Notes: generated by a model not told the origin, from the letters alone. DNA of 38,141 nt from Spirochaetales bacterium (GCA_017618315.1 JAFZUN010000294.1:1-38141); one strand, 5' to 3'. Counted from the stretch's first letter, positions 1-7,767 are shown. Program-made: numbers and translations.

Positions 1-363
1 AACATCAATGATGCCAAGGCAAAGCTTGCCTATGAGATCACAAAGATCATCCACGGGCAGGAAGAGGCAGATAAGGCCGTAGCCGGTGCCAAAGCTGCTT
101 TCGGCGGTGGCGGAGACAAGAGCTCCATGCCGACGGTCGAGATTGAGATTGGTGAGGGCAAGGGAGTCATCGACCTGTTCTTCGAGGCCAAGCTTGGTGC
201 CACTAAGAGCGATGTCAGACGTCTGATTGAGGGTGGCGGCTGCACAATCGGCGATGTGAAGGTCACCGACGTGAAGGCAGTTGTCACGAAGGACGATGCA
301 GTTGACGGTGAGCTGATCCTGCGTGCAGGTAAGAAGCGCTTCATGCGCGTGCTGGTAAAATAA
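1..363 (+). CDS. tyrS: Tyrosyl-tRNA synthetase, C-terminal part (cut by window edge)
   Basis: The frame is open from base 1 to a TAA at 361-363, so only the last 120 residues are present. The first ~30 residues match the end of the TyrRS catalytic/anticodon region (an LAYEITKIIHG segment followed by an alanine-rich linker). From about residue 43 there is an S4-type RNA-binding domain (SDVRRLIEGGG, then a GDVKVTD turn and a closing LRAGKKRFMRV strand). This order is typical of bacterial TyrRS, which charges tRNA-Tyr in the cytoplasm; the S4 domain contacts the tRNA. The ATG at 127 is internal and not a real start. The HIGH and KMSKS catalytic motifs lie outside the window. Confidence is high for the family. 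Confidence 0.9.
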   Translation, partial: NINDAKAKLAYEITKIIHGQEEADKAVAGAKAAFGGGGDKSSMPTVEIEIGEGKGVIDLFFEAKLGATKSDVRRLIEGGGCTIGDVKVTDVKAVVTKDDAVDGELILRAGKKRFMRVLVK

Positions 364-402
364 GGAAGGCGCTTCGGTCCAATACCTGCGTCGCAGCACT
401 TC

Positions 403-993
403 TCAGATAAAGCTTTTTACAAGGATTTCTATTCCAATGCCTATCAGGATGAGGCCTCCTAGTATGGAGGCCTTATCTGCAAGTTTAAGGCCGAACTTCT
501 TTCCGAGTGTAAGACCGCCAAGGCAGATAACGTGTGTCACTGCCGCGATTATCAGTGAGGCGGTAAGTGCCATGGGAAACTGATACTGCTCAATGGTGAA
601 GCCCACAGAGAGGGCATCAATTGAAGTGGCAATGCCCTGGACAAGAAGCTTTCCGGCGCCAAGTCCGGGTTTGCTGTCGCTCTCCTTGCTCTCTTCTTTC
701 TTGATGCCCTTGATAAGCATCTCTCCGCCTATATATCCCAGCAGGGCAAGTGCAATCCATGGGACGAACTTCTCGAAAGCCTTGAATTTCTCGACAACCG
801 TATGGACGCAGACCCAGCCGATCATGGGCATTGCAAACTGGAAGAAGCTGTATGTTCCTGCTATCAGGTTCATCCTTCCAGCCTTCATCTCCGGTTCATT
901 AAGGCCGTTTGCCAATGACACGGAGAAAGCGTCCATGGCAAGACCCACACCGAGGAGAATACTGTTGATGAAGAATACGAAGCTCCACTGCAT
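403..993 (-). CDS. mntP: Manganese efflux pump MntP
   Basis: A 196-residue protein with six hydrophobic segments arranged as two similar halves. Each half has the acidic signature of the family: GLAMDAFSVSLANG near residue 17 and GIATSIDALSVGFT near residue 120. MntP exports Mn2+ across the inner membrane, and the conserved Asp residues in those segments are part of the transport path. Length matches the family (about 185-195). It is divergent from the glycosylase at 1025 with only 31 bp between the start codons. That gap is too short for the yybP-ykoY manganese riboswitch often found before mntP, so any Mn control must work another way. It converges on tyrS with 39 bp between the two stops. 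Confidence 0.93.
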   Translation of the reverse strand: MQWSFVFFINSILLGVGLAMDAFSVSLANGLNEPEMKAGRMNLIAGTYSFFQFAMPMIGWVCVHTVVEKFKAFEKFVPWIALALLGYIGGEMLIKGIKKEESKESDSKPGLGAGKLLVQGIATSIDALSVGFTIEQYQFPMALTASLIIAAVTHVICLGGLTLGKKFGLKLADKASILGGLILIGIGIEILVKSFI

Positions 994-1009
994 AACGTGA
1001 CATACTATA

Positions 1010-1018
1010 TGCTATAAT
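1010..1018 (+). promoter_or_regulatory. Extended -10 promoter for the glycosylase operon
   Basis: A consensus TATAAT at 1013-1018 is preceded by TG at 1010-1011, forming an extended -10. No good -35 lies 16-18 bp upstream, which is normal for extended -10 promoters. Transcription would be expected to start at about 1025, on or next to the first ATG of the downstream gene. Confidence 0.5.
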
Positions 1019-1024
1019 CAAGGT

Positions 1025-2274
<1,250 letters not shown>

Positions 2275-2376
2275 CAATTCTTCATAATGTGAAGAAAGAT
2301 GTGGTTTTCCCGCTGATTGTTCTTCTTTTGAATCCTCATTGCTATAGTTAAGCCAGATGGACGGAGGATTCACATC

Positions 2377-2796
2377 ATGAAGAAGATTTCAAAAGCAAGT
2401 TTCATCATAGCAGTTGTGCTGATTGTATTCGCAATCGCGCTGAATGTTCTTGGTTTCATATACATCAACGGTGTCCGCTATGTCAGGCATTTCAACGGCG
2501 GTTTCATGCAGATGTCTTATACAACGACATCATCAATGGCAAACACATGTCTCGGCATGATCATTGCAGGCGGTTTCCTGTTCATAGGCGGAATACTTCT
2601 CTTCATGCTTTCGGCAATGACCTGTCACAGGCCGCCAAAAGCTCCCTTCTGCTTCAAGGACAAGCAGCTTCCTTTCCCGAAAGAGGTGAAAAAGGAAGAA
2701 GAGAAGACTGTAGATCCCGAGCCTGTCCAGCCGGAACAACCGGATGAACCGGAAACTCAAAATGAGGCTCCTGCGGAAGAAGATCCGCAACAGTAA
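2377..2796 (+). CDS. Small membrane protein, unknown function
   Basis: I do not recognise this 139-residue protein. It has two predicted membrane helices, at residues ~8-30 (IIAVVLIVFAIALNVLGF) and ~55-75 (CLGMIIAGGFLFIGGILLFML). A cytoplasmic tail rich in Lys, Glu, Pro and Gln follows (EEEKTVDPEPVQPEQPDEP). The loop between the helices is Gly/Tyr/Met-rich. The start is supported by GGAGG 7-8 nt before the ATG at 2377. It stands alone between a 102-bp gap and the terminator at 2849. The tail looks disordered. The reading frame is convincing but no function can be given. Confidence 0.75.
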   Translation: MKKISKASFIIAVVLIVFAIALNVLGFIYINGVRYVRHFNGGFMQMSYTTTSSMANTCLGMIIAGGFLFIGGILLFMLSAMTCHRPPKAPFCFKDKQLPFPKEVKKEEEKTVDPEPVQPEQPDEPETQNEAPAEEDPQQ

Positions 2797-2848
2797 TGTG
2801 CTTTTCACAGGACTTACTCCTAGTCCTGATGGTTTTCCCTTCATAAAT

Positions 2849-2885
2849 GACTGCCGGGTGACAACAGGCCCGGCAGTCTGCTTTT
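2849..2885 (+). terminator. Rho-independent terminator
   Basis: A perfect 10-bp stem (GACTGCCGGG at 2849-2858, CCCGGCAGTC at 2869-2878) is followed by TGCTTTTT. It ends the transcript of the small membrane protein just before the tRNA promoter. Confidence 0.88.
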
Positions 2886-2892
2886 TCAACAC

Positions 2893-2921
2893 TTGCACAA
2901 ATCAGCATTTTAGGATATATA
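2893..2921 (+). promoter_or_regulatory. Promoter of tRNA-Arg(UCU)
   Basis: TTGCAC at 2893-2898 and TATATA at 2916-2921 are 17 bp apart. The expected start, about 2928, is 5 nt before the mature tRNA. Confidence 0.7.
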
Positions 2922-2932
2922 CTTATGTGCAT

Positions 2933-3006
<74 letters not shown>

Positions 3007-3046
3007 ACGCAGAAAGGGACAGGTCAAAACCTGTCCCTTTCTGTGT
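3007..3046 (+). terminator. Long hairpin after tRNA-Arg, probable terminator
   Basis: A perfect 14-bp inverted repeat (AGAAAGGGACAGGT at 3011-3024 and its complement at 3029-3042, loop CAAA) can extend to about 18 bp. It starts one base after the tRNA discriminator. The following sequence is only moderately T-rich (GTGTTATT), so it may act as a 3'-processing or protecting hairpin as well as a terminator. Confidence 0.65.
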
Positions 3047-3058
3047 TATTGCGACACG

Positions 3059-3166
3059 GTAGGGCTCGAAGCCTGGCGGTAGGAAGACGCACCGCGTCTG
3101 AAGCCAGGCCGGCCCGAAAGCCGGACATCAGGGAGGTGGAGGGCGAGCCCAAGTCACCGAATCAAA
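3059..3166. repeat. REP-like palindromic element ending in a tRNA-tail copy
   Basis: A nested stem-loop pairs GCCTGGC (3071-3077) with GCCAGGC (3103-3109), and inside it AGACGC (3085-3090) with GCGTCT (3094-3099). A second small hairpin pairs CCGGC (3109-3113) with GCCGG (3120-3124). The element ends with GCGAGCCCAAGTCACCG (3143-3159), which closely matches the 3' end of the tRNA-Arg gene at 2989-3004. It looks like an interspersed palindromic element rather than coding sequence. A genome-wide search would show whether it is repeated. Confidence 0.5.
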
Positions 3167-3215
3167 GCTGAACAGTCCCCATTTTTCTGTCTGCTGTACC
3201 GCGGGGTAATGGCAT

Positions 3216-3410
3216 AAACAACAAATATCGGGCAATCTGCTGTTTTAGTTGTTTTGTAAGCAACTAAATCGGCCATGCTCATTGAATCTAGTTGTTTTTC
3301 CAGTGCCAATGCCAAAGAAAAACAACAATTATCGCTCAAACTGTGATAATTGTTGTTTCTATATCGGAAATAAACAACAATTTCCGGTGATTGACTCAAA
3401 ATAGTTGTTT
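3216..3410. repeat. Cluster of AACAAC/GTTGTT hairpins
   Basis: Seven AACAAC or GTTGTT hexamers fall within 195 bp and form three successive inverted repeats. They are TTTAGTTG/CAACTAAA (3244-3251 with 3261-3268), AAACAACAATTATC and its complement (3320-3333 with 3345-3358, a perfect 14-bp stem with an 11-nt loop), and AAACAAC/GTTGTTT (3372-3378 with 3404-3410). Three copies in direct orientation extend to AAACAACAA..T.TCG followed by CAA. The stretch is AT-rich and no gene is supported. It could be a set of protein-binding sites, a structured RNA or remnants of small mobile repeats. Confidence 0.5.
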
Positions 3411-3464
3411 AAGGCCATCATGCATGTATTTCGGACATCCGTAAGGCAGAGGGAGAGCCCAAAT

Positions 3465-3554
3465 CGTCTGTAGACAAAAAGCGCAATTTTTAAATAAAAA
3501 AGTTGACTTTGTAAACTTTTTCACTCAAATAACAGCATTTTTGTCTACACGACG
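3465..3554. repeat. 90-bp MITE-like inverted-repeat element
   Basis: Near-perfect terminal inverted repeats bound 90 bp of AT-rich DNA. The left end is CGTCTGTAGACAAAAAGC (3465-3482) and the right end GCATTTTTGTCTACACGACG (3535-3554); the core TGTAGACAAAAA pairs without mismatch. The interior has its own hairpin, AAAAAGTT against AACTTTTT. It contains no gene. It sits between two copies of the tRNA-tail repeat, as if inserted there. Confidence 0.5.
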
Positions 3555-3596
3555 TTTTCAGACATCCGGTAAACAGAAGCGATTCCAGGTCGCCAT

Positions 3597-3624
3597 TTGA
3601 CAAAATCAATTTATGCTGTATCAT
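3597..3624 (+). promoter_or_regulatory. Sigma-70 promoter of the candidate small RNA
   Basis: A consensus TTGACA (3597-3602) and TATCAT (3619-3624) are 16 bp apart, with AT-rich DNA after. The predicted start is near 3631. No protein gene lies downstream on this strand before a terminator. Confidence 0.6.
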
Positions 3625-3630
3625 ATAAAT

Positions 3631-3718
3631 GAGCTTGACCGGATATACGGTTGAGGCCCAGAAATGTAGTTCAACAATGTAAACCGCACTTGCTGGAATC
3701 AGGTGCGGTTATTTTTTG
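3631..3718 (+). ncRNA. Candidate ~88-nt small RNA
   Basis: The unit has a strong promoter, two hairpins and a terminator, with no reading frame. Hairpin 1 pairs CTTGACCG (3634-3641) with CGGTTGAG (3648-3655) around a GATATA loop, with two G-U pairs. A single-stranded linker of about 26 nt follows (3656-3681). Hairpin 2 is the intrinsic terminator at 3682-3717. This is the standard build of a bacterial trans-acting regulatory RNA. I do not recognise its family, and no target can be named. A riboswitch is unlikely, because the next gene is on the opposite strand. Confidence 0.5.
3682..3717 (+). terminator. Rho-independent terminator of the candidate small RNA
   Basis: An 8-bp perfect stem (AACCGCAC at 3682-3689, GTGCGGTT at 3703-3710) is followed by ATTTTTTG. 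Confidence 0.8.
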
Positions 3719-3757
3719 TTATAAGGATTATCAATTCGATAATCGCCAAAACAATTA

Positions 3758-3786
3758 CGGCTCTTGCTAAAAAATGGGGGATTCAT
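3758..3786. repeat. Left terminal inverted repeat of the ISL3 element
   Basis: 29 bp starting CGGCTCTTGC, with the shared TGGGGGA block near its inner end. It includes the TAG stop of the transposase at 3767-3769. Confidence 0.7.
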
Positions 3787-5170
3787 AGACAACCCGGTTC
3801 TTTGGATGCCGCCTTGTTGCCTCCCAGATCTTCAGAAAGAAATAGTCATCATCTCTGATTCCGTAGGATTTCCTGCGGATGTTCTTGATCAGGCAGTTCG
3901 TTCCTTCCAAGGGGCCGTTTGACAGAGAATACTCAGTTCTTGCAAGGATGCCGTCCCAGTGCCTCCTGATCAGACCTGAGAACCTCTTGAGTTCCTCATA
4001 GCCGGTGGCCTCAGCCATGGCCAGCCATCTTCTGAATCCGTCAATGAACAGACATCTGTTCTGACAATAGAGGGAAGACTTGAGCATCTCGCCCAGCGTG
4101 TAACAGGTCTGGAGTTTCTCATTTGAACCCAGGACCTCATTGAGCCTGTCGATGTTCCTGGTGGACAGATAATGCTTCCCGATCGGAAGCCTCAGCCCTC
4201 TCTTCTCGAATCTCTCGAACAGGGTCCTGTTGTGTTCGCCTGCCGAAGCATCCTTGAGTTCCAATGTCTTCCTGTTGCTGAGAATCAGATACCTGCTTCC
4301 TTTGAGGAACCTCTTCTCCTGTCTCAGTTCCCGGGCAAGTGCCCCGTCCCCGTCTGACAGGGCTTTCCCGATTCCTTCGTCGAGCCTGCGCTGCTCGGCC
4401 CTGCGGACCTCTGTGAGCACCATGTCGTTGTAGTTCTTGATGATGTGGAAGCCATCGTAGACAATCCTGATGTCCGGATAGCACTCCTTGAACGCCTTCG
4501 CATAGGAGGCGTTCATATCCATTGACACGGCAACGACTTGTCTCATGAACTTCTCTCCGACGAAGCGGAAGAACTCAATCATCTGACCGTAGGTGTTCCC
4601 CTGGGTGGCATAGATGGATTCGCCGTTGTTGTAGTCAATCACCACGGTGGCGTACTCATGTCCCTTGTGGAGCAGGAACTCATCCACGCAGAGAAACCTG
4701 CTCGGATGAACGGGCCTCATGTCTCCGGCCTTGGACCGGAGTCTCCTCTTGTCGATTCCCTTGACGAGATTCCTGTTGCATCCGCAGATGCCGGACACCT
4801 CGCTGACGGTGAGACCCGATTCAAGCATGCCCCTGACGCACCTCTGCATCAGCACTGTCATCATGGTTCCTCTTTTCCTGAACGGGATCCTCTGTCTGAA
4901 ACAGGTCCTGCACGTACGGCATTCCCATCTCGTGTACTGTACATCCACATCAATGCGGATGGTTCCCATCCCCAGATGCCTGAGCCTGATTCTTCTCGGC
5001 CCTTTGGACTGGATCTCCATGTAGTTGCAGCACGGACATCTCTCCGGCCGCTGCTCGATCAGACGCCCGTGGATCGTGAAGACCTTCACGCCTCCTTCCT
5101 TCTCCACTGAGGTTTCCCCTGTGGGCTCAAACTGTTTCAAAAACAGTGGGGTTCTGCTATATTGGTCCAT
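3767..5170 (-). CDS. tnpA: ISL3 family transposase
   Basis: 467 residues, a normal length for ISL3 transposases. An N-terminal zinc-binding region has paired cysteines (C45, C48, C84, C87). It is followed by a helix-turn-helix-like segment (SGLTVSEVSGICGCNRN, ~118-134) and a DDE catalytic core with D163 (CVDEFLLHKGH), D218 (SMDMNASY) and E422 (NGPLEGTNCLIKNIRR). All catalytic acids are present and the frame is intact, so it may be active. The ATG at 5170 is chosen over 5215 because AGGAG lies 8 nt before it on the minus strand and the protein then begins MDQYS, as relatives do. It catalyses cut-and-paste movement of the surrounding element. Confidence 0.9.
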   Translation of the reverse strand: MDQYSRTPLFLKQFEPTGETSVEKEGGVKVFTIHGRLIEQRPERCPCCNYMEIQSKGPRRIRLRHLGMGTIRIDVDVQYTRWECRTCRTCFRQRIPFRKRGTMMTVLMQRCVRGMLESGLTVSEVSGICGCNRNLVKGIDKRRLRSKAGDMRPVHPSRFLCVDEFLLHKGHEYATVVIDYNNGESIYATQGNTYGQMIEFFRFVGEKFMRQVVAVSMDMNASYAKAFKECYPDIRIVYDGFHIIKNYNDMVLTEVRRAEQRRLDEGIGKALSDGDGALARELRQEKRFLKGSRYLILSNRKTLELKDASAGEHNRTLFERFEKRGLRLPIGKHYLSTRNIDRLNEVLGSNEKLQTCYTLGEMLKSSLYCQNRCLFIDGFRRWLAMAEATGYEELKRFSGLIRRHWDGILARTEYSLSNGPLEGTNCLIKNIRRKSYGIRDDDYFFLKIWEATRRHPKNRVVYESPIF

Positions 5171-5251
5171 GGCGGCTCCTGTTGTATTGGTGGTGTGGTA
5201 ACTCCAACATAACATGGTTTGTCGCCATTTCTTTTTCTATTTCAGTTGTTT

Positions 5252-5280
5252 TTCATTCCCCCAGTTTTATGCATGGACCG
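5252..5280. repeat. Right terminal inverted repeat of the ISL3 element
   Basis: Read on the minus strand it starts CGGTCCATGC and carries the same TGGGGGA block, aligning with the left end without gaps. Confidence 0.7.
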
Positions 5281-5318
5281 TTTTTCTAGGAGATTCACCT
5301 CACATTTTATAAGGTCGG

Positions 5319-6455
5319 TCAGTCTCCGAGATATGCGGTAATTAAGTCGACCTGGGCATCGGTCATACCGTTGGAAGTGAGATACTTCCTTGCTCCGGCT
5401 GCAAGATCTGCCTTTGTAATGTCTGCTGAAGCATCGACTCCGGCAATAAAACGAAGCATCTCGTCGATGTTGTTCTTCACAACTATGGCATATTTCTGGG
5501 GATCGGATTCCTTCGTCAGCCCGTAGTAGTTGTCAAAGGACTTCATGTAGTTATCGACGATTTCCTCGTATGTGGCTCCCATCAGTGCCTCGGCAAGAGC
5601 AGAGACAAAGCCTGTTCTGTCCTTGCCCTCGGTGCAGTTAATCAGAATAGGACCTTCCGTATAGTTGGCTTCTGCAATTCCGGAAACAAGCTTCTTTGAA
5701 AAGTCTTCAGATGCATAGTCAACAGGCATTCCGAGCGGAGCCACTGCGCCATTCTCGAACAAGGCCTTGGCATAGAAGGACTTGAAATCAGGCTGTTCGA
5801 AATAGGCCTTGATATCTTCCTCGGTATCTGCAAGATCCAGGATTCCCTTTATGCCTGCCTGCTCGGCAAGAGCGTTTACATAGGGAGCTCTGTTGTATAT
5901 GGAATTGAAAGGGCTTGCAGAGCGGTAGAGTTTTCCGGGTTTGATATTTCCTGCAGTGATTTCCCTGAAGTTGGCGAACACCTCATCAGAACTGTAATCC
6001 TCCCGGTTATTCGAGTACGCAAGGGAGTTGAGGGTCTGAGTGTCCAATGCCGCTGCTTTTTTATTCAGTGAGATCTCGACTTTTGTACCGGCAGAGATTC
6101 CCGCAACCTCACTCAGGTTGCCGTAATTGATGCAGACTGCGATGTTGGTATCTCCCGGATATGCACGCAGTAGCGGTTCACCTTCTTGGACATAATATCC
6201 GTTGAAGAACGGAATGTCTGTCAGCGAATAGCCGTTGTCAAAGACGACATCCACCGTGTCGCCCAGCTCATAACCTGCTGCAAGGAAATCCTTGATAGTG
6301 ATATCAAGCAGGGCATGACCGTATGTCTCAATCTCCTTCACACTTCCTTTCTGGACAGGCAGACTGCCTCCGGATTCCTTGATTGACTGTGCGCTGACGC
6401 TGAAGCAAAAAGCCAGCGCAACCAGAAGCAGAAAAACAACGGTTCTCTTTTTCAT
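5319..6455 (-). CDS. Secreted tyrosine-protein phosphatase (IphP-like) with N-terminal beta-barrel domain
   Basis: 378 residues beginning with a clear signal peptide (MKKRTVVFLLLVALAFCFSVSAQ), so it is exported. Residues ~40-145 resemble the beta-barrel C-terminal domain of SAM hydroxide adenosyltransferases (GHALLDITIKDFLAAGYELGD, then a VVFDNGYSLTDIPFFNGYY segment). Residues ~165-378 are an atypical tyrosine phosphatase with the PGKLYRSASPFN entry motif and the P-loop CTEGKDRTG, catalytic C274 and R280. Such enzymes dephosphorylate phosphotyrosine or inositol phosphates; the substrate here is unknown. The ATG at 6455 follows GGAGAGG on the minus strand and starts the signal peptide. The longer frame back to 6554 overlaps doc and is not credible. 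Confidence 0.88.
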   Translation of the reverse strand: MKKRTVVFLLLVALAFCFSVSAQSIKESGGSLPVQKGSVKEIETYGHALLDITIKDFLAAGYELGDTVDVVFDNGYSLTDIPFFNGYYVQEGEPLLRAYPGDTNIAVCINYGNLSEVAGISAGTKVEISLNKKAAALDTQTLNSLAYSNNREDYSSDEVFANFREITAGNIKPGKLYRSASPFNSIYNRAPYVNALAEQAGIKGILDLADTEEDIKAYFEQPDFKSFYAKALFENGAVAPLGMPVDYASEDFSKKLVSGIAEANYTEGPILINCTEGKDRTGFVSALAEALMGATYEEIVDNYMKSFDNYYGLTKESDPQKYAIVVKNNIDEMLRFIAGVDASADITKADLAAGARKYLTSNGMTDAQVDLITAYLGD

Positions 6456-6526
6456 GCGTCCTCTCCATCTGAGTTCAAAGTCCGGATCCGGAGGATATTC
6501 TCCATGCCCGAAACCAGCTTGTCTAT

Positions 6527-6907
6527 TCAAGTCTCTTCGTGGGATTTGACCCACTCGAGCAGATCCTCATATCCAATCTTGCCGGCGGCAACAGCAAATC
6601 CGGCTTCCGCTACATCTTCATTTGTGCATTCAAGTCTGATTCCGTTTACTTCTAGAAAAGTCAGCATGACAAACATTCCGATGCGTTTGTTACCGTCAAG
6701 GAAAGAGTGATTTGATATCAAAGAATACCCGAGGCGTGCACCTTTTTCTTCTTTTGACGGATACAGTTCTTTTCCATCAAAAGTCTGATAGATGCCTTCA
6801 ATGGCTGAATCAAGCAGTCCTTCATCTCTGATTCCGACAGAACCTCCGGTTTCCTCTGCCATGAGCTGATGCAGCAGTTTGACCTTATCAACAGAGAACC
6901 TGATCAT
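6527..6907 (-). CDS. doc: Death-on-curing (Doc) family toxin
   Basis: 126 residues, the same length as the phage P1 Doc toxin. The Fic/Doc catalytic motif HSFLDGNKR is at residues 67-75, with the general base H67. Doc toxins phosphorylate elongation factor Tu and so stop translation; the paired Phd antitoxin blocks the active site. The N-terminal lines (GIRDEGLLDSAIEG) fit Doc better than long Fic AMP-transferases. Its ATG overlaps the antitoxin stop by 4 bp (ATGA), so translation is coupled and the antitoxin is made first. It lies 71 bp upstream of the phosphatase start, on the same strand. All catalytic residues are intact. Confidence 0.92.
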   Translation of the reverse strand: MIRFSVDKVKLLHQLMAEETGGSVGIRDEGLLDSAIEGIYQTFDGKELYPSKEEKGARLGYSLISNHSFLDGNKRIGMFVMLTFLEVNGIRLECTNEDVAEAGFAVAAGKIGYEDLLEWVKSHEET

Positions 6908-7146
6908 TTTGCAAGTTCCTCAAAGGCTGGTCTGTATTTTTTCAAGATCCTGGATGCGACGAAATCAATTTTCTCATCATCTGTCATTTCAATTTCAGGG
7001 GATACTTCAAGATTGACCAGCATATATTTAGGCTTGTTTCTCTTGAAGATTAATACACGACCTTTTTTGTCCGCTTTATGCATTGCTCTGGAGAAATTCT
7101 GGTTGACTTCCGTAACGGAAAGGGTATTGGATGTATCGATAATCAT
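6904..7146 (-). CDS. phd: Phd/YefM family antitoxin
   Basis: 80 residues from the ATG at 7146. The N-terminal part (TLSVTEVNQNFSRAMHKAD) is the DNA-binding Phd/YefM fold. It is followed by a VLIFKRNKPKYMLV strand, and the C-terminal half (EIEMTDDEKIDFVASRILKKYRPAFEELAK) would thread along the toxin. The start at 7146 is chosen because the extra 23 residues of the longer frame do not resemble the family, but no good Shine-Dalgarno sequence precedes it. It is first in a two-gene operon with doc. Repression of its own promoter by the Phd-Doc complex is expected, and palindromes lie immediately upstream. Confidence 0.88.
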   Translation of the reverse strand: MIIDTSNTLSVTEVNQNFSRAMHKADKKGRVLIFKRNKPKYMLVNLEVSPEIEMTDDEKIDFVASRILKKYRPAFEELAK

Positions 7147-7149
7147 GGT

Positions 7150-7176
7150 ATAATTATAGCTATTATTATAGCTACT
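7150..7176 (-). promoter_or_regulatory. Probable operator/promoter of phd-doc
   Basis: Two copies of the self-complementary octamer ATAGCTAT (exact at 7156-7163; ATAGCTAC at 7168-7175) are 12 bp apart in very AT-rich DNA just upstream of the phd start. Phd proteins bind pairs of short palindromes one helical turn apart, so this fits an autoregulatory operator. The same sequence read on the minus strand (TATAAT, TATAGC) may hold the -10 box. Confidence 0.55.
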
Positions 7177-7248
7177 GTCCAGCTGATTAATACAAAAGGA
7201 TTTCAAGAACAACACGGGTATGCTACAATCCTTCGGGAAGGGGTTAAA

Positions 7249-7767
7249 ATGTCAAAGAAGTCTATTTCCGTACTTGTTATATTCATTCTTGTCCTGTCAT
7301 CAGTCCTTGCGGGAGACATTGTCGCGACCATCGCGCCTTATTCCTTCCAGAATGTGAACGTGGATTCGAACAATTACGGCTCAACATACGGATTTGCTAT
7401 ATCCACAGGCTATAGGCACAGAATATGGAAAGAACTGTCAGCAGGCGGGGATCTGGAATACGGTGTATACAGATACAAGGAACTTGAGAAGGCCTACAAT
7501 GTGATTGGGCTGATGGCCAAAGCAGATTGGACATTCCGGTTCGGAGAGAACATGTCTGCCGATGCCGGTCTGGGGCTTGGTATGGAGTGGAGGATCATCG
7601 GATCGGATTCAGCCACGTCATTCTGCATGGAGTTCTACGGAGACTATATCTATGAATTCACTGAAAGGATTGCAGCCACAGCAGGTCTGGATCTCAGGCT
7701 GGCCTTCCAGAATGGATCTTCGGACTTCACGGTGATGCCTACTGTCGGATGCAGGGTAGGGCTTTAA
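7249..7767 (+). CDS. Small outer-membrane beta-barrel-like protein
   Basis: 172 residues with a signal peptide (KKSISVLVIFILVLSSVLAG). A series of amphipathic beta-strands with alternating aromatic residues follows (YGFAISTGYRHRIW, LSAGGDLEYGVYRY, KADWTFRFGEN, AATAGLDLRLAFQN, MPTVGCRVGL). This pattern is typical of small eight-stranded outer-membrane barrels such as those seen in treponemes, but I cannot assign a named family. The ATG at 7249 is preceded by GGGAAGGGG; the upstream extension to 7078 has no signal peptide and crosses the phd promoter. The next gene starts 9 bp later, so the two form an operon. Confidence 0.7.
   Translation: MSKKSISVLVIFILVLSSVLAGDIVATIAPYSFQNVNVDSNNYGSTYGFAISTGYRHRIWKELSAGGDLEYGVYRYKELEKAYNVIGLMAKADWTFRFGENMSADAGLGLGMEWRIIGSDSATSFCMEFYGDYIYEFTERIAATAGLDLRLAFQNGSSDFTVMPTVGCRVGL

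Larger units (their letters stand above)
3123..3594 (+). repeat. Three degenerate ~38-bp direct repeats carrying tRNA-Arg tail sequence
   Basis: Copies begin at about 3123, 3433 and 3560. Each opens with GACATC(C/A)GG, then a purine-rich stretch, and closes with a version of the tRNA-Arg T-arm and acceptor tail. These are GAGCCCAAGTCACCG in the first, GAGCCCAAATCGTC in the second, and CCAGGTCGCC in the third. The true tRNA tail is CGAGCCCAAGTCGCCG. The second and third copies directly flank the inverted-repeat element at 3465-3554. The series resembles accumulated attachment-site or target-site copies at a tRNA end, but no integrase gene is present. Confidence 0.45.
3758..5280 (-). mobile_element. 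ISL3-family insertion sequence, complete
   Basis: An element of about 1.52 kb contains one transposase gene and is bounded by imperfect inverted repeats. The left end (from 3758) reads CGGCTCTTGCTAAAAAATGG on the + strand. The right end (from 5280, minus strand) reads CGGTCCATGCATAAAACTGG. Both continue with GGG and share about 20 of 29 positions. The transposase stop codon lies inside the left repeat. The 8-bp flanks (AACAATTA and TTTTTCTA) are not the same, so the target duplication expected for ISL3 elements is missing or decayed. It lies between the small-RNA locus and the phosphatase gene. Confidence 0.8.

Noticed and set aside
994-1024. Manganese riboswitch (yybP-ykoY) before mntP
   Set aside because: The gap to the divergent gene is 31 bp, far too short for the riboswitch, and no conserved motif is seen.
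3154-3399. 81-codon open frame on the minus strand in the hairpin region
   Set aside because: Its composition follows the AACAAC repeats, no start signal is present, and it resembles no protein I know.
3216-3410. CRISPR array
   Set aside because: Repeats are short, unevenly spaced and in both orientations; no regular spacers and no cas genes.
4538-5110. Long open frame on the + strand opposite the transposase (190 codons)
   Set aside because: It is a shadow of the transposase codon pattern; no ribosome-binding site and no family resemblance.
3750-5288. 8-bp target-site duplication of the ISL3 element
   Set aside because: The flanks AACAATTA and TTTTTCTA do not match with either choice of element end.
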